From contig DATLBT010000123.1 of NCBI GenBank assembly GCA_035526825.1, positions 1-27,841 of the forward strand: a stretch of 27,841 nt of DNA, in the 5' to 3' direction. Source of the stretch: JACPFV01 sp035526825. Lineage in GTDB: Bacteria > Pseudomonadota > Gammaproteobacteria > Nevskiales > Nevskiaceae. A model generated the notes under the pieces. The model was not told the DNA's origin. It worked only from the letters and a program-made list of their open reading frames with translations, and made no database searches. Position numbers and translations under genes: made by a program. How positions within the stretch are numbered: the stretch's first letter is position 1; every line of letters begins with the position of its first letter. Shown here piece by piece: positions 7,759 through 15,703 of this stretch.

Positions 7759-7777
7759 GGCAGGGTAGGCCCCTGCC
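7759..7777. promoter_or_regulatory. Perfect dyad GGCAGGG-N5-CCCTGCC in the divergent promoter gap
   Basis: Seven-base arms separated by five bases, lying four bases upstream of the ATG of the minus-strand phosphatase gene. As DNA it could be an operator; as RNA it would fold into a hairpin holding the only purine-rich stretch near that ATG. Which is true cannot be told from the sequence. Confidence 0.45.
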
Positions 7778-7782
7778 TAGAA

Positions 7783-7796
7783 TCATTCCAATGAAT
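7783..7796. promoter_or_regulatory. Candidate LysR box (T-N11-A) between divergent genes
   Basis: TCATTCCAATGAA has the T-N11-A spacing, with inner inverted repeat ATTC-N4-GAAT (7785-7796), in the 68-base gap between the phosphatase gene and the divergent LysR gene. LysR proteins typically bind such sites in divergent promoters of the operon they control. The motif is short and may be chance. Confidence 0.4.
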
Positions 7797-7822
7797 AATC
7801 CGAATCCGTCGGCATAAGAACC

Positions 7823-8722
7823 GTGCATATCAGCCGGATCGACCTCAACCTGCTGGTCGTGCTCGACGCGATCTATACCGAGGGCGGCATCACCCGTGCC
7901 GCGGGCAAGCTGCACCTGACGCAACCGGCGATCTCGCACTCGCTGGGCCGGCTGCGCGTGCTGTTCAAGGATCCGCTGTTCGCACGCGAGGGCCGCGCGA
8001 TGGTGCCGACGCCCCTGGCGCGCAACCTCATCGCGCCCGTGCGCGACGCGCTGCGCAAGCTGGAGGCCACCCTCAACGAGCTCGAGACGTTCGATCCGGC
8101 CACCACGCAGAAACGTTTCACCGTGGCCGTGCGCGACGTCTTCGAGGCGACGCTGCTGCCGCCGCTGCTGAAGAAGGTGACCCGGTCCGCGCCGTCGGTC
8201 GATGTCGCGGCGGTGCAGGTGGAACGGCGGCTGCTTGAGTCCGAACTCGCCGGCGGCGCGCTCGACGCCGCGCTCGACGTGCTGCTGCCGATGTCGCCCC
8301 AAGTGCACCATCGCAAGATCACGCTCGACCGGCTGGTCGTCTTGGCGCGCAAGAACCATCCCACCGTGAAGCGCGGCCTGTCGCTGGCGACTTACCTCAA
8401 GCAGCACCACGTCCTGGTCAGTTCGCGCCGCTCCGGACCCGGCCTCGAGGACGCCGAGCTATCCCGCCAGGGCCTGTCGCGCCGCGTCCGCCTGCGTTGC
8501 CAGCATTACTTCGCCGCCTGCCGCGTGGTCAGCCAGACTGACTTGATCCTGACAATGCCCGGTCACTACGCGCGCGTCGCCAACGCGCAGTACGGCAACC
8601 AGGTCCTCCCCCTCCCGTTCGAAATGCCGCCCCTCGACGCCTATCTCTATTGGCACAGCAACGTTGAAAACGAACCCGCCAACCGCTGGCTCCGCGACCA
8701 ACTCGCCGCCGCCTTCGCGTGA
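7823..8722 (+). CDS. LysR family transcriptional regulator
   Basis: A 299-residue LysR-type regulator starting at GTG 7823, with the expected N-terminus HISRIDLNLLVVLDAIY. The winged helix-turn-helix covers about residues 19-48 (GGITRAAGKLHLTQPAISHS), followed by the linker helix and an effector-binding domain whose end (LPFEMPPLDAYLYWH) is typical of the NodD/PcpR-like LysR group. It is divergent from the phosphatase-SDR cluster, the usual layout for a regulator of that operon, and 70 bases before a co-directional alpha/beta hydrolase that it may also control. The effector is unknown; an acyl or aromatic acid intermediate of the cluster is a guess. Confidence 0.93.
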   Translation: MHISRIDLNLLVVLDAIYTEGGITRAAGKLHLTQPAISHSLGRLRVLFKDPLFAREGRAMVPTPLARNLIAPVRDALRKLEATLNELETFDPATTQKRFTVAVRDVFEATLLPPLLKKVTRSAPSVDVAAVQVERRLLESELAGGALDAALDVLLPMSPQVHHRKITLDRLVVLARKNHPTVKRGLSLATYLKQHHVLVSSRRSGPGLEDAELSRQGLSRRVRLRCQHYFAACRVVSQTDLILTMPGHYARVANAQYGNQVLPLPFEMPPLDAYLYWHSNVENEPANRWLRDQLAAAFA

Positions 8723-8734
8723 ACATACAAGCGT

Positions 8735-8747
8735 GGGTCAGAGTCGT
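8735..8747 (+). repeat. Short dispersed motif GGGTCAGAGTCGT (copy 2)
   Basis: Exact inverted copy of 2007-2019, located between the stop of the LysR gene and the ribosome site of the hydrolase gene. The two copies flank the cluster 2036-8722 in opposite orientation, which may be coincidence or reflect past insertion. Confidence 0.5.
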
Positions 8748-8792
8748 TCTCCTAACCCCTTAATATCTGAACATCATTTCGGAAGGAATTTC

Positions 8793-9704
8793 ATGCCTCA
8801 GGTTCGCGCCAACGGGATCAATATCGAGTACGAGTCGTTCGGGGACGAGACGGCGCCGGCGCTGCTGCTGATCATGGGGCTCGGGGCGCAACTGCTGCTG
8901 TGGCCCGACGATTTCTGCGAGGGGCTCGCCGCAGGGGGCTACCGCGTGATCCGGTTCGACAATCGTGACGTCGGCCTGTCCTCGAAAATCGAGCACCCGA
9001 CCCGCCCGAAGTTGATGCGCGCGGCGCTCGCCTCGCTGGTAGGGCTGCCGGTGAAGGCGCCCTACACGCTCGACGACATGGCGCGCGACACGGTCGGGCT
9101 GATGGACGCGCTGGGCCTGCATTCGGCCCACGTCGTCGGCGCATCGATGGGCGGCATGATCGCGCAGATCGTCGCGGCGAAGCATCCCGACCGCGTCGCC
9201 AGCCTCACGCTGATCATGACGACGAGCGGCAATCCGCGATTGCCCGGCCCGCGCCTCGACCTGCGCTTGCGGCTGGTGCGCCCGCCGCAGGCGCTCGACC
9301 GCGAGACGCTGGTGCGCCACTCGATGGACACCTGGCGACTGATTGCCAGCCCGGAGTACCCGCCGGACGAACCGACGCTGCGCGCCAAGTGCGAGCGCTC
9401 CTACGACCGCTCCTCTTACCGGCGCGGCCTCGCGCGGCAGACGCTGGCGATCATCGCGTCCGGCTCGCGCGTGGGCCTGCTGAAACGGATCACGGCGCCC
9501 ACGCTGGTGCTGCACGGCGAGGACGATCCGCTGGTGCCGGTTGCCGCCGGTCACGAACTGGCGCAGCACATCCCCGGGGCGCGCCTCGAGGTCATTCCGG
9601 GCTGGGGCCACGACTTCCCGGCCGCACTGCTGGACAAGCTCACGCGCTGGATCGTCGAGCACGCGCGCCTGAGCGACAACCACCGCGAAAAAAACAAAGC
9701 GTAA
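8793..9704 (+). CDS. Alpha/beta hydrolase
   Basis: A 303-residue alpha/beta-hydrolase with an intact triad: nucleophile elbow GASMGG (Ser118), acid in HGEDDPLVP and histidine in GWGHDFP. The oxyanion segment LIMGLGAQLLLWP and the FDNRDVGLSS motif place it with the broad esterase/aclacinomycin-methylesterase-like group. The open frame runs back to 8664 inside the LysR gene, but ATG 8793 has a GGAAGG site and the right N-terminus, so it is chosen. The C-terminus ends in a Lys-rich tail. It stands alone between the LysR gene and the alginate promoter region. Substrate unknown; cytoplasmic. Confidence 0.93.
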   Translation: MPQVRANGINIEYESFGDETAPALLLIMGLGAQLLLWPDDFCEGLAAGGYRVIRFDNRDVGLSSKIEHPTRPKLMRAALASLVGLPVKAPYTLDDMARDTVGLMDALGLHSAHVVGASMGGMIAQIVAAKHPDRVASLTLIMTTSGNPRLPGPRLDLRLRLVRPPQALDRETLVRHSMDTWRLIASPEYPPDEPTLRAKCERSYDRSSYRRGLARQTLAIIASGSRVGLLKRITAPTLVLHGEDDPLVPVAAGHELAQHIPGARLEVIPGWGHDFPAALLDKLTRWIVEHARLSDNHREKNKA

Positions 9705-9712
9705 AAAAGCAA

Positions 9713-9744
9713 CGCCGCGAATTCGCATTGACTCGGTCGCGGCG
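9713..9744 (+). terminator. Possible weak terminator hairpin after the hydrolase gene
   Basis: CGCCGCGA (9713-9720) and TCGCGGCG (9737-9744) form an 8-bp stem around a 16-base loop, followed only by a poor T stretch (CTTTGTCT). It is the one hairpin close to the hydrolase stop. The weak T-tract makes intrinsic termination uncertain. Confidence 0.3.
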
Positions 9745-9882
9745 CGCTTTGTCTCCTATTCGATACAAAGCTTTCGCTCGTAACTTCAAGCAGTTGCGAA
9801 CGCCGTGTAATACGCCGCGTCACCATTAAGCGACAGCAATAAACGTCAAAAGCCCCGCATCATGGCCGCCGCGCGCAATGCG

Positions 9883-9897
9883 CGTCTCTTATAGACG
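9883..9897. promoter_or_regulatory. Candidate enhancer site for a sigma-54 activator
   Basis: CGTCT-N5-AGACG is a perfect dyad about 120 bases upstream of the predicted sigma-54 transcription start, a normal distance for binding of an NtrC-type activator. The activator itself is not encoded in this window. Dyads this short arise by chance, so this is tentative. Confidence 0.35.
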
Positions 9898-9986
9898 ACA
9901 GCTTCAACCTTCGTCGTAGCGCATCGCGCATGCGCGCGCTCGTCGTCTTTCTCCAAGCACCTGACGCCACGGGATTTTTCATCTCT

Positions 9987-10001
9987 TGGCACAGCGATTG
10001 C
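9987..10001 (+). promoter_or_regulatory. Sigma-54 (RpoN) -24/-12 promoter of the alginate operon
   Basis: TGGCAC, five bases, TTGC: the GG and GC doublets are exactly 12 bases apart and every consensus position (TGGCAC-N5-TTGCW except the last W) is matched. It points toward algD with the start of transcription expected near 10013. This would make alginate synthesis depend on an NtrC-family activator. In Pseudomonas aeruginosa the main algD promoter is AlgU-dependent. Confidence 0.8.
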
Positions 10002-10227
10002 CCTTTATATCGCCAAGCCAAGTTCCTCGGCTGTTGATCCGCGTGCAGGAACGCGACGGAGCAGACGAATGTGTGAGCGCAATGCAGTGCTGCTGACGCG
10101 ACCGGTGCCGGGACGGCAGAGGAAGGAGGCCAGCGTTTTTACACAGGGAGTGACAAATCCAGCGCGATGCGGCTGCCCGTGGGGGCAGTAGCCACAGCGC
10201 GCTCGTACAGCGTCAAGGAGATTTAAC

Positions 10228-11538
10228 GTGCAGATCAGCATTTTCGGTATGGGTTACGTCGGGGCGGTCTGTGCCGCCACGATGGCCGAGTCGGGTCACA
10301 CCGTCACCGGCATCGACGTCTCGCCGATCAAGGTGGACCTCATCAACCGCGGCAAGACGCCGATCGTCGAGCCCGGCCTCGAGCCGCTGCTGCGGCGCCA
10401 GGTGGCCGCCGGCCGCGTCAAGGCAACCAGCGACGTCACCGGCAGCGTGGCATCCGCCGACGTGCTGATGATCTGCGTGGGCACGCCCAGCATGCGCAAT
10501 GGCGGGCTCGACCTGCGTTACGTCGAGGAAGTCTCGCGCCAGATCGGCGAGGCGCTCAAGCACAGCTCGAAGCGCCACACCATCGTGGTCCGCAGCACCG
10601 TGCTGCCGGGCACCACGCGCAACGTGGTCGTGCCGATCCTCGAAGCGGCGTCGGGCAAGAAGGCCGGCACCGACTTCGGCGTATGCATGAACCCCGAGTT
10701 CCTGCGCGAGTCGACCGCGATCAAGGATTACTACGACCCGCCGATGACGGTCATCGGCGAGTGGGATGCGCAGTCGGGTGACGTGCTCGCCCAGCTGTAC
10801 TCCGGCCTCGCCGCGCCGCTGACGCGCGCGCCGCTCGAGACCGCCGAGATGGTCAAGTACGCGTGCAATTCCTGGCACGCCACCAAGATCACGTTCGCCA
10901 ACGAGATCGGCACCATGGCCAAGGCGCACAGCGTCGACGGCCGTGACGTGATGCAGATCGTCTGCCTCGACCGCAAGCTCAACCTGTCCTCGTACTACAT
11001 GAAGCCGGGCTTCGCGTTCGGGGGCTCGTGCCTGCCGAAGGACCTGCGCGCCATGCTGCACGGCGCGTCGCAGAAGGACGTCGAGCTGCCGATGCTCCGC
11101 TCGATCATGCAGAGCAACAAGGCGCAGGTCGACAAGGCGGTGGAGATCGTCGCCTCGCTCGGCAAGCGCAAGATCGGCATGCTCGGGCTGTCGTTCAAGG
11201 CCGATACCGACGACCTGCGCGAGAGCCCGCTGGTCGACCTGGCCGAAGCCCTCATCGGCAAGGGCTACGAGCTGTCCATCTTCGATCGCAACGTCGACTA
11301 CGCCCGCGTCCACGGCGCCAACCGCGAGTACATCAACTCGCGCATCCCGCACGTGTCCTCGCTGCTCAAGTCGAACCTCGACGACGTGGTGTCGTGCTCG
11401 GACGTCATGGTGATCGGCAACAAGGATCGCCAGTTCGAGCAGGTCCTCAACAACCTGCCGCAGGACAAGATCGCGGTTGACCTCGTCGGCTTCATGCAGT
11501 CCACGTCGAATGGCGTGGCGCAGGGAATCGGCTGGTAA
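10228..11538 (+). CDS. algD: GDP-mannose 6-dehydrogenase
   Basis: A 436-residue enzyme, the same length as Pseudomonas AlgD, that oxidises GDP-mannose to GDP-mannuronate with two NAD+, the committed step of alginate synthesis. The N-terminal Rossmann motif is GMGYVG (7-12), the NPEFLRESTAIKDY segment contains the catalytic acid region, and the active-site cysteine is Cys268 in FGGSCLPKD. The C-terminal GDP-binding domain carries GLSFKADTDDLRESPL and RVHGANREYI, both diagnostic of AlgD rather than UDP-glucose dehydrogenase. Translation begins at GTG 10228 with AAGGAG seven bases upstream. It is the first gene of the alg operon behind a sigma-54 promoter and its TAA overlaps the alg8 ATG by one base. 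Confidence 0.97.
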   Translation: MQISIFGMGYVGAVCAATMAESGHTVTGIDVSPIKVDLINRGKTPIVEPGLEPLLRRQVAAGRVKATSDVTGSVASADVLMICVGTPSMRNGGLDLRYVEEVSRQIGEALKHSSKRHTIVVRSTVLPGTTRNVVVPILEAASGKKAGTDFGVCMNPEFLRESTAIKDYYDPPMTVIGEWDAQSGDVLAQLYSGLAAPLTRAPLETAEMVKYACNSWHATKITFANEIGTMAKAHSVDGRDVMQIVCLDRKLNLSSYYMKPGFAFGGSCLPKDLRAMLHGASQKDVELPMLRSIMQSNKAQVDKAVEIVASLGKRKIGMLGLSFKADTDDLRESPLVDLAEALIGKGYELSIFDRNVDYARVHGANREYINSRIPHVSSLLKSNLDDVVSCSDVMVIGNKDRQFEQVLNNLPQDKIAVDLVGFMQSTSNGVAQGIGW

Positions 11539-13076
11539 TGATCGGCACCCTCGCTCGCGCGACCGCGCTGCGCTGGCCGTCGGCGGCGTTGCCCGCCGAC
11601 GGCCCGCCGACGGCGCTGGCGACGGCTGCCGGTTGGCTGGTGTACCTGTGGGTCCTGCTGTTCCTCGCCGATTCGCTGCCGACCGGCGCCTTCACGCCCG
11701 GTCATCAGAAGTTCCTGATGATCCTCGGTGCGCTGGGGGTCTGGCGTTACGGCCTCGGCATGGTGCACTTCAGCCGGGCCATGTTGTTCCTGCACGTCGC
11801 CTTTCCGCGCGCGCGGGCGCGTGCACGGGAGCTCGGCGAAGCCGCGCTGCCGTCGCACGCCTATTTCCTGGTGACCTCGTTCCGCATCGAGGCCACGACC
11901 ACCGCCGATGTCTACCGCGCCGCCATCGCCGAGGCCATCGGCTGCGGCCGGCCGGCGACGGTGGTGGCTTCCATTGTCGAGCTCGCAGACGAGCGCCTGA
12001 TTCGCACGCTGTGGCGCCGCATGAACCCGCCGGAGCGCGTACAGCTCCAGATCGTGCGCATTCCCGGCACCGGCAAGCGCGACGGCCTGGCCCACGGCTT
12101 TCGCGCCATCGCGCGCACCAACCCGGCGACTGACGCCGTGGTCGCCGTGATCGATGGTGACACCGTGGTGCGTCCGGGCCTGATCCGTGACTGCGCGCCG
12201 TTCTTCAAGCTGTTTCCCAGCGTTGGCGCGCTGACGACGAACGAGTTCTGCGACGTCGAAGGCCGGCCGATCATGCGCTCGTGGCACCAGCTGCGCTTCG
12301 CGCAGCGGCACCTCAACATGTGCTCGATGGCGCTGGGCAAGCACGTGCTGACGCTGACCGGCCGCATGTCGCTGTTCCGCGCGCCGGTCGTGACCGACCC
12401 CGAGTTCATCGATGACGTCCAGAACGACCACCTCGACCACTGGCGCCTGGGCCGCTTCAAGTTCCTGACCGGCGACGACAAGTCGAGCTGGTACAGCCTT
12501 GTGCGCCACGGCTGGGACACCTATTACGTGCCGGACGTCGCCATCGACACGCTCGAGCACCCGCCGCACAAGTCGTTCTTCACCTCGAGCCGCATGTTGA
12601 TGTTCCGCTGGTACGGCAACTCGTTGCGCCAGAACTACCGCGCGGTGAAGCTCGGCCCCAAGACACTCGGCTGGTTCACCTACTACGTGCTGTGGGATCA
12701 GCGCGTCACGATGTGGACCTCGCTGTTCGGCATTACCGCCGCGATCATCGCGAGCCTCAAGTACGGCGCGACCGTGCTCATCGCGTACTTCGTCTGGGTC
12801 GGCATGTCGCGGCTCTACCTGACGCTGATCCTGATCGCCTCCGGCCACAAAGTCGGTCCGCTGTACCCGATCCTGCTTTATTACAACCAGATCCTTGGTG
12901 CGCTGATCAAGGTCCGGGTTTTCTTCAATCTCGACCAGCAATCGTGGACCCGCCAGAGGACGCGCCTTGCGCGCGACCTCGACGGCTTCGAGCGCTGGTT
13001 CAACCGCGGCTCCTCGGAGGTCATGACGGCCTCCGCGGCTTCCCTCTTCCTCGTCTTCGTCTTCCACCTGGTGTGA
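11538..13076 (+). CDS. alg8: Alginate polymerase, GT2 family glycosyltransferase Alg8
   Basis: A 512-residue inner-membrane family 2 glycosyltransferase that polymerises GDP-mannuronate and starts translocation, working with Alg44. Two membrane segments lie near residues 31-50 and 58-88; the cytoplasmic catalytic domain has the DGD metal/nucleotide motif (206-208), the TGDDKSSW segment (311-318, equivalent of the acceptor/base TED motif) and QRVTMW (388-393, equivalent of QxxRW). At least three C-terminal membrane helices follow. Slightly longer than the Pseudomonas protein (494), mostly at the N-terminus. Its ATG overlaps the algD stop (TAATG) and alg44 begins five bases after its stop. Confidence 0.96.
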   Translation: MIGTLARATALRWPSAALPADGPPTALATAAGWLVYLWVLLFLADSLPTGAFTPGHQKFLMILGALGVWRYGLGMVHFSRAMLFLHVAFPRARARARELGEAALPSHAYFLVTSFRIEATTTADVYRAAIAEAIGCGRPATVVASIVELADERLIRTLWRRMNPPERVQLQIVRIPGTGKRDGLAHGFRAIARTNPATDAVVAVIDGDTVVRPGLIRDCAPFFKLFPSVGALTTNEFCDVEGRPIMRSWHQLRFAQRHLNMCSMALGKHVLTLTGRMSLFRAPVVTDPEFIDDVQNDHLDHWRLGRFKFLTGDDKSSWYSLVRHGWDTYYVPDVAIDTLEHPPHKSFFTSSRMLMFRWYGNSLRQNYRAVKLGPKTLGWFTYYVLWDQRVTMWTSLFGITAAIIASLKYGATVLIAYFVWVGMSRLYLTLILIASGHKVGPLYPILLYYNQILGALIKVRVFFNLDQQSWTRQRTRLARDLDGFERWFNRGSSEVMTASAASLFLVFVFHLV

Positions 13077-13081
13077 CTGCC

Positions 13082-14278
13082 ATGCCCTCCCATCCGTACA
13101 CGACCAACAACAAGACCGCCCCGACCGTTTCCGCTCCGGCCAAGCCCGAGCGCGCGCATCCGCGCGTTCGCATCCCGGGAAGCATCGAGCTGAACGGCCA
13201 GCGCTATCGCATTCACGACATCTCGCTCGGCGGCCTCTGCCTCGAGGGCAACGGCCTGCGCGAAGGCCAGGTGTACCGCGGCACGCTGACGCTTACGCTC
13301 GACAGCACGGTGACGCTGCCGGTCGCAGCGCACGTGCGCAACCACGATGCGCAGGGCAATCGCACCGGCATCGCGTTCCACCAACTCGGCGGCCAGGACC
13401 TGGTCACGCTGCGCAACGCCATCAATGCCTTCCTCACCGGCGACCCCATCGCATCTGCCGAAGCCCCCCCGGCCGCGGCGGGGTCGTCGTCTTTTTCTTC
13501 GGCGCGCAATAACGGGCCCACGCCAGCCGTCGCCAAGCTGGCGCCGCCGCCGCGGCAGACCAACCGGGTACGTGCGCTGGTCACGACCGCGGTGTTCCTC
13601 GGCGCGGCCGTAGTCGCCTTCGGTTACACCGCGCGCCAGGTCAACCGCGTGGTGTTCGCATCGCAGGCGACGGCGGCCAAGGTCGCCGGTCCGACCTATG
13701 AAGTGCGCATGCCACGTGACGGCACCTTCTACTCGCTGGTGCCGGAGGACGGTGTCGTCAAGAAGGGCGCGCCGATCGCGTCGTTCGAGGCGCCGGTCCT
13801 GGACCTGGTACGCAACCAGACGCTGGGCACCAACATGACGCCGGAGAACCTGCAGAAGCTCATGAAGGTGACGGTCAAGGGCACCATCACCAGCCCGTGC
13901 GACTGCAAGGTGCAGACCGCGTTCGCCACCGACGGCCAGTATGTCGCGCGCGACCAGCAGTTGTTCGAGCTGATGCCGCGCGACTTCACGCCGTATGTCG
14001 TGGCGCGCTTCCGCAACGACCAGCTCAACGACATCGCCACCGGCGACCGCGTGAGCTTCAAGGTCGCGGGTGACTCGCAATCGCGCTTCGGCAAGATCTC
14101 GCAGGTGCGCGCGCATGGCCAGGGCGACACGGTCGACACCGACGTCATGGTGATGATCGCGCCCGACGAGCCGATCCCGGCCGAGATGCTGAGCCGGCCG
14201 GCCGAAGTCATCGCCGGTGGTTTCATGCTGCCCGACGTATCGGGCGGCAGCGCCACCGCCAAAAGCCGCGACCCCTGA
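13082..14278 (+). CDS. alg44: Alginate polymerisation co-factor Alg44 (PilZ + HlyD-like)
   Basis: A 398-residue protein. The cytoplasmic N-terminus is a PilZ domain with both c-di-GMP binding motifs: RAHPR (Arg24, Arg28) and DISLGG (46-51). One membrane helix spans about 164-182, followed by a periplasmic membrane-fusion-protein-like part (YEVRMPRDGTFYSL; VKGTITSPCDCKVQ). In Pseudomonas, c-di-GMP binding to Alg44 switches on Alg8, so the intact motifs indicate second-messenger control of polymer synthesis here as well. The open frame extends upstream into alg8, but ATG 13082 follows the alg8 stop directly and gives the family length, so it is used. algK follows after 12 bases. Confidence 0.95.
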   Translation: MPSHPYTTNNKTAPTVSAPAKPERAHPRVRIPGSIELNGQRYRIHDISLGGLCLEGNGLREGQVYRGTLTLTLDSTVTLPVAAHVRNHDAQGNRTGIAFHQLGGQDLVTLRNAINAFLTGDPIASAEAPPAAAGSSSFSSARNNGPTPAVAKLAPPPRQTNRVRALVTTAVFLGAAVVAFGYTARQVNRVVFASQATAAKVAGPTYEVRMPRDGTFYSLVPEDGVVKKGAPIASFEAPVLDLVRNQTLGTNMTPENLQKLMKVTVKGTITSPCDCKVQTAFATDGQYVARDQQLFELMPRDFTPYVVARFRNDQLNDIATGDRVSFKVAGDSQSRFGKISQVRAHGQGDTVDTDVMVMIAPDEPIPAEMLSRPAEVIAGGFMLPDVSGGSATAKSRDP

Positions 14279-14290
14279 TCGGACACTCCC

Positions 14291-15703
14291 ATGACGCGCG
14301 CGCTCTGCACGCTGACCTGCGTCAGCGTAATGCTCGCCGGCTGCGTCGCGCCCGACCTCGGGCGCGGCAAGGCCGCGCTCGAAGCGGGTGATACCGAGAC
14401 CGCCGAGCGCGACCTCGCGCCGCTCGCCGAACTCGGCTACGAAGACGCCAAGCTGGCACTGGCCCGGGTTTACGCCCGGCGCACCGACCCGGAATCCCAG
14501 AAGCAGGCCATCGCGCTCTACACGGAGTTGTTGAAGGAAGATCCGGCGGTGGCCGTGCCGCTGGCGCGGATGCTGATGGCCGATGGCGGCAACGCCCAAA
14601 CCCTGGCCCAAGCCGAGAAGATCCTCGACAAGGCGCACAAGGGCGGCGATCCGCGCGCGGCGATCGCGCTGCTCGAGCTGTACTCGGACCATCCGCAGCG
14701 TGACACTCGCCAGCGGTCGGCCACGCTCGCCGCGCAAGTCGGCAAGCAGCGCACGCCGGAAGCCGAAGTCGCGGTCATCAAGTGGTACCGCCGCAACGCC
14801 TTGACGGACACCAAGTTCGCCGCCGAATTGATCAAGCGTTGCGAGAACGCCAAGGATCGCCTGCCGGAGTGCTACGTCGACCTCGCGCGGCATTACCGCG
14901 CGAGCGGCAACGACAAGGAAGTGCGCGAGCTCGCCAAAAACGCGCAGGGCCGCTTCAGTGTCGGCGTGTTGCCGTCGCCGGTGCTCGAGAAGCTGGCATG
15001 GTCACTGGTGTCCGAGGACATCCCGGGGACGGCCTATCCCGACCTCGCGCAGCCGATGCTGAAAACCGCTGCGGAGACGTCGGATGTCGCGCGCGTGCGC
15101 CTCGCGCGCCTGCTGATCGAAAACCCCCATCTCGACCCGGAAGGCAAGCCGGAACTGTTGCTGCTGAAGGCCGCCGAGCGCGGCAGCGCCGAGGCATCGC
15201 TCGTGCTCGGCCGCATGTACCTCGACGGCAAGCTCGCGGCGGCCGATCCGGTCAAGGCGCTGAAGTACCTCGAGCAGGCCGCTGCGGCCGAGCCCGCCGC
15301 GCACTATCACCTCGGCCGCATCTACAAGCGCGGTTACCTCGGCAAGTCCGACCCGGTTCTCGCCGCGCGCTACTACCTGACCGCCGCCCGCTCCGGCTAC
15401 GCGCGGGCTGACCAGGCGCTGGCGCAACTGTTTTCCGACAATCGCGGCGTTCGGCCCAACCTCGCCAACGCTTACGTCTTCGCGAGCATCGCTGCCGAAG
15501 CGAAGACGCCGGAAGGCGCGTTGATGCTCAAGCAGATTCGCGCCCTGATGAAACCCGGTGACCTGCAGGAAGCCGAACGACTGCTGAAGCAGGAGCTCGC
15601 CGTGCGCAATGCCCAGATGCCGGTGACTGCCTCGACCGGCGAACCCACCCCGACCGCCTCCGTGTCGCTCAAATCCGCGCAATCGATGGAGTACACGCAA
15701 TGA
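14291..15703 (+). CDS. algK: Alginate secretion lipoprotein AlgK (TPR/Sel1-like)
   Basis: A 470-residue outer-membrane lipoprotein (Pseudomonas AlgK is 475). The lipobox LAGC ends at Cys18. The rest is helical repeat sequence with Sel1/TPR-type units, for example PEAEVAVIKWYRRNAL, AEASLVLGRMYLDGKL and AARYYLTAARSGYARADQAL. AlgK scaffolds the periplasmic complex and helps locate the AlgE porin. The last codons overlap the algE start as ATGA, coupling the two partners. The final 35 residues are low-complexity Ser/Thr/Pro-rich. Confidence 0.94.
   Translation: MTRALCTLTCVSVMLAGCVAPDLGRGKAALEAGDTETAERDLAPLAELGYEDAKLALARVYARRTDPESQKQAIALYTELLKEDPAVAVPLARMLMADGGNAQTLAQAEKILDKAHKGGDPRAAIALLELYSDHPQRDTRQRSATLAAQVGKQRTPEAEVAVIKWYRRNALTDTKFAAELIKRCENAKDRLPECYVDLARHYRASGNDKEVRELAKNAQGRFSVGVLPSPVLEKLAWSLVSEDIPGTAYPDLAQPMLKTAAETSDVARVRLARLLIENPHLDPEGKPELLLLKAAERGSAEASLVLGRMYLDGKLAAADPVKALKYLEQAAAAEPAAHYHLGRIYKRGYLGKSDPVLAARYYLTAARSGYARADQALAQLFSDNRGVRPNLANAYVFASIAAEAKTPEGALMLKQIRALMKPGDLQEAERLLKQELAVRNAQMPVTASTGEPTPTASVSLKSAQSMEYTQ

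Larger units (their letters stand above)
9705..10227 (+). other. Alginate operon control region (non-coding, 523 bp)
   Basis: No credible gene is seen. Reading downstream, the region holds a weak hairpin (9713-9744), a dyad CGTCT-N5-AGACG at 9883-9897, a 12-base palindrome CGCGCATGCGCG at 9925-9936, a sigma-54 promoter at 9987-10001, and a transcribed leader of about 215 nt. The leader contains a 6-bp hairpin with a GTGG loop (CTGCCC 10173-10178 with GGGCAG 10183-10188) and ends with the AAGGAG ribosome site of algD at 10215-10220. Long leaders before algD are also known in Pseudomonas, where several regulators act. No AlgU-type (GAACTT/TCTGA) promoter was recognised. Confidence 0.75.

Noticed and set aside
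9863..9893. Short leader peptide (ATG GCC GCC ... TAG) before the sigma-54 promoter
   Set aside because: Ten codons, upstream of the predicted transcription start, no ribosome site.
12692..13081. Extension of the alg44 frame back into alg8
   Set aside because: Alg44 has the right length and PilZ position from ATG 13082; the upstream part is alg8 coding sequence in another frame.
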